Shown here piece after piece: positions 1-11,600 of a stretch of 64,000 nucleotides of DNA. A program made the position numbers and the translations under genes. This stretch comes from Pagrus major (Eukaryota > Chordata > Actinopteri > Spariformes > Sparidae), in contig NC_133236.1 of the NCBI RefSeq assembly GCF_040436345.1, forward strand, positions 14,224,966-14,288,965. The letters are read 5' to 3'. The notes under the pieces were generated by a model, which saw only the letters and a list, made by a program, of their open reading frames with translations, was not told the origin of the DNA and searched no databases. Each line of letters opens with the position of its first letter. The first letter of the stretch is position 1.

Positions 1-3000
1 AGATCAGTGCATAATCACTCACTTCATCAGGCATGAGTGGATTTGTGGATTTTCACGTCCTTCCTTCCCTCTAAAATTTTTCATCCCAAGAAGACAAAAA
101 AAAGCCTAATTTTCAAGCCCAAAAAATACAAGATATTCCTGTTGGATCTCTAGTTTTCTTTCCTTTAATGTCAAAATGCAATGGTTGAAACTAATAATGG
201 ATTTCTCTGTTGATTGAGATTGCGTAAATGGTTGTTCCAATACCAGTATCAGAAAAGCCTTGGAACTGCACAGTAGCAAATATCCCTAAATGTTATGTGA
301 CATGTGTAACTTCAAGCTCAAACATCCATACAGGGTCCATATTAAAGGTGTTTACCTGAGCGTAGAGTATGTTACATCTGCCACCAGGGGGCTCTCTATC
401 AAAACAAAACAAAAGCTGTTTGCTGAGCATTGTGAGTGCGCGTGTAATGAAATTTGCCGTTACTTTGTGTAAACTTGTTTGTTGTTTAGTTTTTTAATGC
501 AGAATTAATACATATGATACCTTTAATTATTATTATTATCATTATTATTAATCATATTTATTTTTTAACATGCTATTATCGGATTGGTACTCGGTATTGT
601 CCAATGCACAGAGTTCAGGTATTGGAATCAGTAGCAGGAAAGACAAAAATCTTGAATTACTTAATTTTTCTGAGCAAAAGTTCAAAACCCAAATTTCCAT
701 TTTATAGATCAAATGATTAATGCACCAATTTGTCTAAATAATCCACACATGAATCATTGATGGTTTTATTTTATCAGGAGAATTGTGAAGTTACGTTCAT
801 GCTGTTACAGTTCTGCCCAACAACAGGGATCGACATAAATTATATACGTTAACTTCTTCAAACACATTCTGGATATAAACGTCTTGGAAATGTATATGGG
901 GACATTGTAAATTCTCAGTGAGCCAAACGAGGGCTGCGCTGCTTATTATTATCATCATCACCCAAACTTTGATGGTGTGCAGAGTTACTGCGAGAAGCGG
1001 AGAATAACAGGGCACACTGTCTATATGGGTCACTGTGGGGTTTGAATGTGGCTGAGGGGATGTGAGGGAATGAGTGGAAGTGGAGGGCTGCCTGTCGCTC
1101 CGTGAGCCAAGCCACAGCTGGCCAGATTACAAGAGTCTGGATTAGAGGCCAGGGGTTGAGGTAGGGATCTCATTGACGGTGGAGCTCAAACACACACGGA
1201 GGCCTCACATCATTAAAGCATCAATGTCACCATCGAGACACGAACAAGCTAGAAACTGCTAAGGCTACAAATCGAGCCGTTCATTTTTAAGTAGCATTTT
1301 AGACCTTGAATTGTGTTTTACGTGGCCATGCATATAAATATTGTGATTTTGAGCAGGTGTGGTTCCTCATTTCCTGTTATTTATACCAGACCCTGCTGCT
1401 GCAAGGCCAGAAAAGAAGGGAACATAACCCCGGTTTAACATGCGTACAAAACAAAAAAACGACACCTTTTTTTTCTTTGCATTTGGCACACCATTGTTCT
1501 CAGACAGATAATAGCTTCTCGTAAAGCAGAACCATTAGAAAAGGGAGAATGAGAACAGTCTGCGCCGCACACTGTGCCTCTGGCCACCGCTGGCAGGGCA
1601 TGAAAGCTTCATTGCACAAAACAAGATGAGCTTTATGATTGTTTTCTGCATCTTCAGCCTCACTAAATCATCTCACCAAAATAATAACTCGCTGTTTTGC
1701 AAGAGCAGCCACATTCAAAATATGTTTCACATCAACACTCATATAGGTATCGCACGTCTTGTTATTCATATGAACCGAAAGAAAACTGACATATCTGTCG
1801 TTATGAGCAGAACAGGGGGTGTGAAGCAATTAGAAGGCAGGTTGAAGGCATCAACTCGTATGAACGTCAGTGCCTGTATGTTGCATCGCTGAGCTGCTGC
1901 TGCTCACTCGAGTTTTGGCTTCTGCAAGCGCACACCAAGCAGGGAAGTGAGAATAATACAACAAAACAAAAAAAGAAAAAAGTGACATTTTGCCATCGCA
2001 AACAAAAGGGCCTCCAACTTGGTGAAAGATGTCCGGTCCATCATTTGTTCACTGTCACTATCCTTTGCCAGTATCATTGAGCCACTATTATTATTATTAT
2101 TACAACACTGACAGTTTATATTCATGAATCTCATGTGCCACAAATCTCAGTGTGAAAGCTTTATTTGGTTATTTATGAACGTGTCATTTTTAAGGGGTTG
2201 CAGCCTTGGTGCTGGATGCTGGGATGTCAGTCTGTTGTTGCATTTCAGTAGAAAAATGTAAGAAACATGCAGAATTTTAGTACAATTTTGTTTCGTTCTT
2301 ATAACCCTGCCTGGATGATGTCTATAGAAAAACACATTTATGCTTATTTTTTTATATTTTCAAACAATGTGTTTCACTTTGAACAAAAAGGAGAAGTGAT
2401 CACAGTCTAGACTCTGATATAATGGTATCCAGTGGATCTCTCATTAATGAACAAGGTTTTTTCTTACATAACCTGTAACCCCAGAATATCGCTGTGTAGC
2501 GGCCGTCTAAGTGACACGAGGTTATTACTGTAGGCATGCTCTGCAACACTGAGACCTCAAAAATAGATTTTGAAACCAAAGTGGAGGTTTCACAGACTTT
2601 GTTTTCTGCATTTTGGTGACTTTTAAAGAATGAAGATAGCAAAATAAAAACTTTCTGCAAGAAACCGAATTTCTTCTCTCCTCTGAAATTTAGTATTTCT
2701 TCTCATCCATGTCTCTGTCCATTGCTCACTCATTGAGGGGGACAGGGTGCAACAGTAGAGTAGACTTTACATTGTACAGCACCAGAAATAGTTTGTGACT
2801 AAAAAAGGAAAAAGGTGTGATCATTTGTGACTCTGGGGTGAAACCGAGAGAGTGCAATGAAAAGTCTCCCGGGAGGGTTAGTAAGTATGAATGTAGCTTG
2901 TAATCTAGCTAGTCTGGTATGCTTATGTTTCTAACATATGGATGAGTGTTGTCAATCCATTGAAATATTGAAATACTGATCCCAATTTGAGTGTTTTAAT

Positions 3001-3082
3001 AAAAATAAAATGTATTATTTCGAAAAAACAATACTATGATGCATCCTGGAAAGTCATTTGTTTCTGGTCTCCTGGTGCACCT

Positions 3083-3119
<37 letters not shown>

Positions 3120-4261
3120 CAGATCTGTGACCCTGACATTACTGTGACCTGAACTCTAACTTGGAGCTGTGTATTGCACATCAGCAAGTCCATCCAGTAT
3201 TTTTAGTAGCAGGTTTCAGTGACAGGCGAGTGATTCTGAGCAGATGCTGTCCTCACCCAGCTCCTCCAAGAATCTGACAGAGAGAATTAATTCATTTTCA
3301 CCGGCTGGCTGGATTCAAACTGCCCTTTCAACAGCAATTCAATTTGCACTTGACCAGGAATGCATTCTTAGATCCACTGGTCGGGCTTTTTCTTCTTTCA
3401 CCTGACTGACACAACTCCAGAAAATTATGCATTTTAATAAGACACAGGTGTCAGATTGCTATACTGGAGAGACAGGTGAACCCTTCAGGACAAATGATAT
3501 GGCTTTCTTTTCTTGCATATTCCCCATGAAGGCTATATCAAACCAGTCTGTGACTATCAAGACTCCACTGCTGATGATATTGACCTTATTGTAACCCAGA
3601 GAGAAGATGGAATTCATCAGAGGAAAGCACAAAGATTTATGAATTCACACCACTCAGTTTTTCATCTTGGACAATCACGAATAGACCAGCAACTACGTAA
3701 TATCAAGGTGATCCAACTCTCCTAACATTGTATTCTCCTCAAGTTTCTTGTTTTGTTGTGTTCCCATGAACATTTACATTACAGACCCCTCATTATGGTC
3801 AGCTGGAGTCAAAACCGACCGTTAATTGGACGCTGCCAAGCCGTGGCCTCCCCACACAGCCCATACACTCAGCGGGAAGCTGTGACTTCATAACCACATG
3901 TGTGAAGGCTGTCGGCAGAAAGAAAACATCAACATGCATAAACGTGTCGTTGTTTATAGGGAATTCCCAAAAGCTAGTGCTTGGTCATGATGCAGCCTGT
4001 GAATTAAAATGTGATCGCAGGGACGTGACTCACATTGACCGCCGGTGTATGTTAACGACACGTGATGCTCTCCTTTAATATGATGCCTGAGGTTACATTG
4101 GACCTTTAAGCTTCACTGATCATGGGTTTATGTGAAAACACTCCCATCACATTAGATGAATTCATGAAGCAAAATAGAAGAAATTGTTTTTCAGCTCAAC
4201 AGCATGGGAGCTACACTGTGGGAAGAGTCCAGCCCAATCACCAGAATACATTTTGGGAGTC
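1..4261. other. Intergenic DNA, no gene recognised
   Basis: Read on both strands, this stretch contains only short open frames of 60-90 codons with no family resemblance and no paired splice sites. It holds ATT-type trinucleotide runs near 526-551 and 2085-2102 and an (AC)n microsatellite at 3084-3117. I see no exon, RNA gene or complete mobile element. Confidence 0.6.
3084..3117. repeat. (AC)n microsatellite
   Basis: An uninterrupted run of 17 AC dinucleotides, probably length-polymorphic. Confidence 0.95.
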
Positions 4262-4330
4262 AGTCGGTTTAGGTTTAGGTACAAAAACACTTGGTTAGGG
4301 TTAGGAGAAGATCGTGTTTTGGCTTAAAAG
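4262..4330 (+). repeat. Dispersed repeat, GGTTTAGGTTTAGG / GGTTAGGGTTAGG family
   Basis: The segment reads as a TTAGG-rich block followed by a block like ACAAAAACACTTGGTTAGGG. Related copies occur near 26,447, 39,590 (minus), 41,208, 41,475 and 63,771, so this is a dispersed family, not a one-off. It resembles degenerate telomere-like units but is a known kind of fish interspersed repeat. Confidence 0.7.
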
Positions 4331-4689
4331 GCCTGTTTTGTTATGTCCCGAGGTCTCATTAAAAACATCCAATTTTATCGCCACGACCACAGCTACACCA
4401 GAGATATCCTGACTTTCTGTCAGTAAACACCTCTCTTTGTCAGCATAAACACAACTTGAGATGATCCCGAGGTCTCCTTAAAAGTATACAGTAGTGTCAT
4501 GTTGACAAATTAAAATGTAGTGGTCCCTTGTCCCGGAAAACCCTGAAAAAATTCAATGTTGGTGGGAAAATGCTCGTACTCTCTGAGCTGTTGGGTCTCT
4601 TCTGTTTTATTTTTTTGTTTTTTATTTTTGCTGTGTCGTCCTGGCAAAATCAGTGCGATGATTCCCAACTTACACATTGATGTGAACTA

Positions 4690-4885
4690 AACATGAGTAA
4701 ATGTACTTAGTTACCTTTCACCATTGCAGATAGTTGTAGTGAAGTTAAAAGTACAATATTGACCTCTGAATCGTAGAGGAGCACAAGAAGAAAGTGGCTT
4801 TAAAAGAAAAGACTCAAGTGAAGTAAGAGTGCCTCAAATTTGTACTTAAGTGCAGTACTTGAGTAATTGTACTTCCACCGCTGCT
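4690..4885. repeat. Dispersed teleost repeat (AGTAAATGTACTTAGTTAC type)
   Basis: The block starts with AGTAAATGTACTTAGTTAC and ends with CAGTACTTGAGTAATTGTAC followed by TTCCACCGCTGC, so its two ends are inverted versions of each other. I recognise this wording from many fish genomes. A shorter relative is seen at about 47,185-47,225. Confidence 0.65.
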
Positions 4886-4994
4886 TCTCTGAGCCTCACT
4901 GATGAGATATTGTTCAGCTCAGGCCCTCCAGTCGTCTGTGTGTGTCTGTCTGAGGTGGTCCTGATTGTATCATGGCTCTGTGGCTGATGCCGCC

Positions 4995-5459
4995 ATGATA
5001 GCTAGACAAACTGAAGACCACAGCGCACCACCGCCGCTCTCTGCAGCTCTACCCATCATTATTTCCTCCTTTACATCTCTATCCATTACTTTCTCCTTGC
5101 CAGAGAAGTTCCCATGCGGGCACAGCCAAGCTCTTCAAAATAGAAGCGTAAATGTAGCAGCGCACCACCCAAAACCAGCAGCCAGGCGGTCGTCTCGGTG
5201 TCTTTCCACATATTTTACAGAGTTTGCCCCCTGGCTTGATGTGGCCCTTAACAAGAGGGTGGTGGCACAGCACACCAGGACTTTTCCTGACACTGTGCAT
5301 GTGTTTAACCATCAGACGACAGGGCAGAGAGACTGGGGAAGCATGCTGCAGTTACCAATCATCTCAGCTATGGTCTTTCAGTATTTGTTTATAATCCTTT
5401 TCACAGTGAGGCATAAAAATGTCTGCAACTGGCTCCCGTTTTCATTTTTAAGATGGTAA
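4995..5459 (+). other. Long open frame of unknown status
   Basis: From the ATG at 4995 there are 154 sense codons before the stop at 5459, and the frame stays open upstream to a TTG at 4965. It is the longest open frame in the window outside recognised exons. The translation is Ser/Pro/Ala-rich at the front, with a hydrophobic run (FQYLFIILF) near the end. I recognise no domain, see no flanking splice sites that would make it an exon, and note that the bottom strand is also open over part of it. Most likely it is a chance frame, or part of a conserved non-coding segment. Confidence 0.15.
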
Positions 5460-8400
5460 AAATGTCTTCTAATGGGAGCGGGAAGCAAGGTCGTACCACA
5501 GGAGCAGCGCAGAGACCTTGACTCAAGCAGCATGATTTGATTACGACTGAATCGTGGCTCTCGAGTAACAAATGCGGTTTCTCTGGTTTGCAGAATCATA
5601 ACTTTCACGTCCCCTCTGCCTCGGATACCTCTCGCTCACTCAGGCTGCATGTGACCACAAATCCCCTTTATTAACCTCTGCTCCAGATCCCTCAAAGGAA
5701 GGATCTTATTGAAAAGTGCACAATGCTGCTCCTCTGGACGTCTTCAAGAAATCTTCATATTACACTTTATGTCATAGATCTTACTGTTCTGGAATGAATA
5801 GACTACTTCTAACTTTGTTTGACTGCAAAGACATTCAACATTTCTCAAATTATTTTGAATGAGTGGCATTGGCATAATCTGGCTGCAGACACCTGGATGA
5901 ACAAAATAACAAATTGAAATGAAAAATCAGATCTTATTTTCAATACTGAATGTAGTATTTCCACAAATACAATAAAGGGTTTTAGGTCAACAGGAGATAA
6001 ATGCTACAGTAAAAATAAATAAAAGTCAGGATTATCAAACGCTGTGATGTCCCCTGTCATATTGTAGGAGTATTAGTTTCCTGAGCAAGGACAATAAGAA
6101 AAAAGTTAAGTTAAAATTAAAGTTAAGTTAAAATGACCAAAACTTAGGATTGTAAGCCAATTACAGACCGCATCATTGTATAATTCATTGTTATTTCATC
6201 TTCCCCATATTTATTCCATTTTTCAGTCCATGAAATGGCTTGAAAATGACTGAACAACTCCATCTATAGGCGGTATGCCACTTTTAAGGTGGAATGGAAA
6301 ATTCCAATCGGACGCTTACTTCAGCGTCGTCTGTTGCAGTGTGGTGGAAATCTCTGCATGCGTCTTGCCAGTTTCAAATAAGTCTTTTATTATATAAGCA
6401 TATGGTTCCATTGCGGCCATGGTGTCGATTCAGTGACTTACAATCACTGCGCTATCCTGGTAATTCAGGCTTTCTTTCGCACCAAACTGTTGGTGGATGA
6501 ATTTGCTGCACACTTATCAAGTGCAAGACAAAGAAGTCAGTATCTTCTGGGTCACATAAATCGGACTAACTAAATATCAAAATCAAGTTCGGCCCGTGGC
6601 CCGTTTTTCATTTCCCTTTTGTTTGATCTGAGCATAAAATCGAAGTATGAAAAAACAAACCGTGACAACGCCCTTTTGGGAAGACTTAAGAGAGGTGGGG
6701 AATGGCACACCCAGGTCACTCTGGCTCTGTCCTTGACACACTGCAGATCCAAACAGACTGTCAGCCAGAAACTCTGGTCTGTCTTGGCCCTGTTGAGATT
6801 TCTTTGCTGTCTTGTGTTTTGTATTTGAGGAGGGTTTTGAGCATTCTGCAGCCAAGTTGTGTGACGATTAAAAGTCACCGTTCAACTGCATTAGGTCACC
6901 TGCATCAGGACGATGCATAGAGCTAACTGTGCAAGAGAATTGCTTGCCTCACAATAGCTTGGGGCCTGCAGGTTTCTTTTATCTTCACTGAACCCCCTCG
7001 ACATCCAAGCCCCTCCATGCTCCTTCTGTTTGTTTTTTGTATTTCATTTCATTGGGCAACTTTAAAGGGTGGTCAAAGGAATATTTTTTTATATATTTAT
7101 ATGTAAATATTTTTAAGTGGCCTAGGACTGGGTCTGGCATTTTCCCACCACTACCACCTCAAGTGCATCCTCTGAACACCACAGGGTTGAACACACAAGC
7201 TGCAGTAAGTAGTCTACACAAAAAGAAGGAAGGGTCATTACGATGCATGGAGAAACACACTAAAACCCAACATATCTACGTTGCATGACTTCTGATGAAG
7301 AAATGCCTCCGGAAAATGAGAGACCACCCCTCAGGGAGTAGGTTTACCACTGATTTTTTTTTTTTTTATCGACATGTTGTTCGTTCCTTGAATTTGTGTA
7401 GGAAATTCTCCAGTTTGTGGAAATCAGTCTGGCCTGCCTCGTTTGATCACAATATTATCAGCCCTGCCAATCCTTGACCCACTCTCTAAAGTTTGTTCTT
7501 TCATTTTCTGGAGGCATTTCTCCATCAGAAGTCATATGACGTGGATGTCGTGTTTTAGTGTGTTTCTCCATGTATCTCCCACTCACTTCAATACAACTGT
7601 CACTGTCTGGCTACTTCAGGCTCTGGCCAACAGCATCTTTAATATCTATTTGGGGACAATGACGTGGCTAGCTAATTAGCTACTCTTGTTGTTTACCACA
7701 CCATTTGTCAAATGTTTGCAATGTTATTGACTTTGAATCTTTTTAGCATAACATTAGCTTTCTGGCTAACAGCTCAGCCAAACGGCTCGATGAAGTGGGC
7801 ACACTCAAAATATCTCACGTTGTCAAGTTGCATCTAAGGTTTGTCCTACTTACTGGAGAAGTTAAGAACATTTCCATTGCATATTAACAGTATGGGATGG
7901 TAATGATTGTTCCAACTTTTAGTCAAACCCTCAGTGAGTTATAGCTTGTGGAAAAGATTAGATTTTGCTCACAGAACGCATGAAGATCTAAATAATGGTG
8001 TTATTTTTTTTCTTTGGCAAGTGACCACAGTATTAGTGGGATAAGTTTTGTGTGCTTACTAAAATCAAAATCTCATTAATTCACACCAACAATTGAACTG
8101 AAAAAGATCAAATATAGAACAAAATAGGAATATTTCTCAATAATCAGAATAGTTTTGCAGCATCAGTCTACATCAGCTGTGATGAAAGGCTCGGACAACT
8201 CTGTCCTTCTCCAGGTCTCAGAGGTCACTGATTAAATCTGCCCGGAGACGACTGCTCATCATTACATCTCGCAGTCCACAGGGTGCGTGTCGCTAATCAT
8301 CAGCTGATGAATGGTAGCCTGGGGTCACTCTGCAAGCTGCCTAATAACGCCTGTCTGCTGGCTACAAACCATCAGAGATAAAAGGGCTCTCGTGGATGAT

Positions 8401-10332
8401 GCTCCCAGACTGACTGCCGAGGTCAAACTCCATCTGAAGAAGTCCCTGGTCGGTCAGCTGTCTGGATCTCAGCGGGTGTTCGTCTCAGTCAGCAGGCAAT
8501 GGCCTCAGAGTCGGAGAAAATAATGAGACAAATACCAATAAAAATGTTTTGTTTTCAGAAAAAGTTGAATTTAATGTGAGAGAGATCTTGATCTCATGTT
8601 GGAGTGTGCAACATCTTTCCTGCTAATCACCCCACAGCAGACACAAGTAGAACAAATGGCTGGTGCTAGCCATTTAACTTTCAGAGTGCATTGTGCTTTT
8701 TAATTCACTTATATTACATTTGTGGACTACGAACTTTTTGGGTGAACGTTCCCTTTAATTTGATGAGAGCTATAATACAAGAAATCCACTTGTAAAAAGG
8801 TAACTAACCAATAAAACCCAGAAAAGCTGATATGTATCCAGACTGCCAAACATTCAGACAGAACGTTTCTTTTTCATTTCCCACAGACCATCACAGACAG
8901 CTCCCACTCCCCTCCTATAGATGTGTTTTTGCACTGAGAGCAGACATGTCAGCCGTGCACATTAAACATCCCAGCATGTACCTGTGGAGAAGGTCTCGGC
9001 AAGTTTGAAAACAGTCGCGGCCCTGCACAGGTTCCTGCAGAGCAGCGAGGCCACAAGCCACGCCGTGTTGTTACTGCAGCTGCAGCCAGACATTTCCTGG
9101 ACGTCCTGCACGTGCCGTGGAAAAACACATCACTGTCCTGCTTCCAGCGTGAAATCCACTGCCCTTTACCAATCCACAGAAGAATGTGAGTGACGCATTA
9201 AAATCACAAATTAACGGACATTCCTGAAATTGAATGGAAAAGCAATAAAACGTGGACATGCGAAAGTGCAATCTGTGAGATGTTTTCAATTTTAGTGGTC
9301 AGTCACATGATGAACACTATGGAAAATAGGTTGCAGCATGTGCCTCTATTATTTTATTACTTTTGTTTTTACCTTGGGGCACCTGGACAAAATAATATCA
9401 TAATGAATGTGTTTACATGCACAGTGTGAGTATTCAGTCGGTATCCATTCACGCCAGTACTTGGATGACCTGAATCGTAACGCAAATCCCTGTTATTATC
9501 TTAATCAGATCAAGATTTGAACCGCAATCGGAGCACAGCTTTTTTCTTTCTCAGTCTTTTTCTTCTATAAGATTGTTTTGGGTTTTTTCTCAAACTGTGC
9601 ATGACAGAGGAGACCAGTGCAAACAAGAACAACCTGTAGTGACAAGCAGTACACCAAATCTAACAGTAAATAAACCCAGCTGAAATCGACTCGACATGGT
9701 TTTGATCAACTCTTCTCAAAGCACTTCTGCAAAGACGAATGGTGAGTAGTTCAAATCACAAAACTGTGCATTAGAAACCTCAATCAGTTACTGTAATGCC
9801 TGGCAACTTGCCTCAATCTGTGCACAAACAACACAACTTTAGACTTTGGACTTAGTCCACCTTTGTACCAACCTTTCTCATTAAGATCTGTGGAAAACAC
9901 ATGCGTCTGAACACCAAACTTAAAATGTATTTACAGTATTTAGACTAGAGCAGCTTTAAGATGTCATTTAAACCAGGTATGCTGAGGCTATGTCTCCACT
10001 ACTTTTTTAAATTTTGTCATAGCATAACTATGTAAAATATGCACACAGAAATGTGCAGTACAGTAAACTGTTACTCTTATAGGCTACTTCTTATGTCGTC
10101 TGTTGAGAAAGTCACCAGACTCCCTTTAAAAAACGCTCAATTTGCGACTTTTTGCATCAGGAGAACTGTTTAAACTTAGTGAAACACTGTCTACAACACA
10201 CTCTTAACTATTTGGGCCTACTTGTTAATTCGGCAAATGTAACATGAAAATATGTCTTCATTTGTGGTTTGTTCCAGTGATGTAGATCTATATTTGCATA
10301 AATAGAGGGGAGGTGAGATCTGATCGTAAGAG

Positions 10333-10453
10333 GTCACTCAAGACGCATGTCGTGACACATTAAATGCCAGGTGTGAACTGACGGGCTTGAAGTTGTCCAC
10401 CTGTGATCAGATCATTCAGGACGGATGGTTAAACCAAATCAGAACAGCCTCTG
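10333..10453 (-). repeat. Fragment of the TIR element family seen at 20,406-21,319
   Basis: The block reads GACGCATGTC ... ATGCCAGGTGTGAA ... GTCCACCTG ... AACAGCCTCTG. This is the same order as the right half of the element at 20.4-21.3 kb. No matching left terminus was found upstream, so it is a partial copy. Confidence 0.5.
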
Positions 10454-11159
10454 CAAAAGTACCTGCAAACAGAAAGGGCTCAAAGGGCTTTACAATACAT
10501 CGTTTGACAACCTCTGCCCTACGACCCTCAATCTCGTGGTTGCAGGCCTGTTGTCTATGTAAAGATGTATTTATCTACCTGCCTGTGTCACCTCTGCATC
10601 AGTTATATTGGATGTTAACAAGCAGAGATGATAGATGAGCCCTCTGCGCACTCTCCTTCTGAAACAGCTGCAGCGCTCTAACCAGACGAGTGTCTCTTCT
10701 CCAACAAGGAGATGACTCAAAAGCGGACACACGCACAACCTGAGGTGAGTTATTCATCAAGGGTCACTACGTGTTAACCTCCTCCAGAGAAGACGTACTT
10801 TCCTTGGCATGTTGCTGCAAACAATAAGGATGGTTTCTTAATCACCAGGTGTGGCTCTGGCTCGTGTTCATCACATCTGGTTGTGAAAATAATTATACTC
10901 CGCTGACAGGTAGAGTTACTGTGATCTCAGACATAAAGGAGACGGGGTCAAATGAAAGTGGTTGGATGGTTTCACGTGAAGAAGTTCATGCATGAGTCTT
11001 TCATCAATATCAGTATATCAGATGATTACATGAGGTGTGAAATGTGTCGCTCTTAGTAAGGAAACCAACCAAGAATTATCATGTGTCGCCCCAGCTCTAT
11101 GGAGGGTTTTAGTATCTTTCAGCTCATTGTTTTGGTTTTACAGTTCACAATTTTAAACC

Positions 11160-11600
11160 CACTGTGACGTCGACCATGGTTTGTGACATCGAGTTTGACG
11201 TTACGATCATCGCCATCTTGGTTTTTTGGAGCCAGAGGTGACCATATGTGGGTGAGACGGTGAAGCTGGGGAGGATATCCTTGTTGGATCTAACTGAGAA
11301 CCAAAGTATACACCCTGGTCAATCATAAGGTAGCCACGCCCTAAATCACACCCTGCTTTATCGTCTGTTTTACTCTAAATCGGACCATAATTTACAAAGT
11401 GAACATCATGCTGTATTGAAAAAGACTTGAAACTAGCGATTAGGACCATAAATTCATTAGGAAACTGTTTACTGAGTTAATAAATCAAGTGAGAAGTAGG
11501 TCATTTTCTCATAAGCTTACATACAATCAGACTTCTTTTTGCAACCAGTGGAGAATGCAGGTTTGAAGCTCTTGCTCGACTTCATTTTTCAGGCCCAGAA
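11160..11600. repeat. Abundant percomorph dispersed repeat
   Basis: Contains the recognisable run from CGCCATCTTGGTTTTTTGGA (about 11,211) through ACCATAATTTACAAAGTGAA, GACTTGAAACTAGCGATTAG and TTTTTGCAACCAGTGGAGAA to CTTCATTTTTCAG. I know this order of phrases from many spiny-rayed fish genomes. It carries no coding sequence. The stretch just upstream (about 11,085-11,160) is a reverse copy of sequence at 21.77-21.83 kb. Confidence 0.65.

Larger units (their letters stand above)
4886..11159. other. Intergenic DNA, mostly unique sequence
   Basis: Apart from the long open frame described separately, this stretch shows no supported exon. Overlapping open frames on both strands at 6.57-6.92 kb have no family resemblance. 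A 14-bp perfect palindrome with a CAGCTG E-box core lies at 8297-8310. The 10.33-10.45 kb part is a fragment of the TIR family described at 20,406. Confidence 0.5.

Noticed and set aside
6570..6920. Open frames on both strands
   Set aside because: Mutually overlapping in four frames with no family resemblance; likely stop-poor chance sequence.
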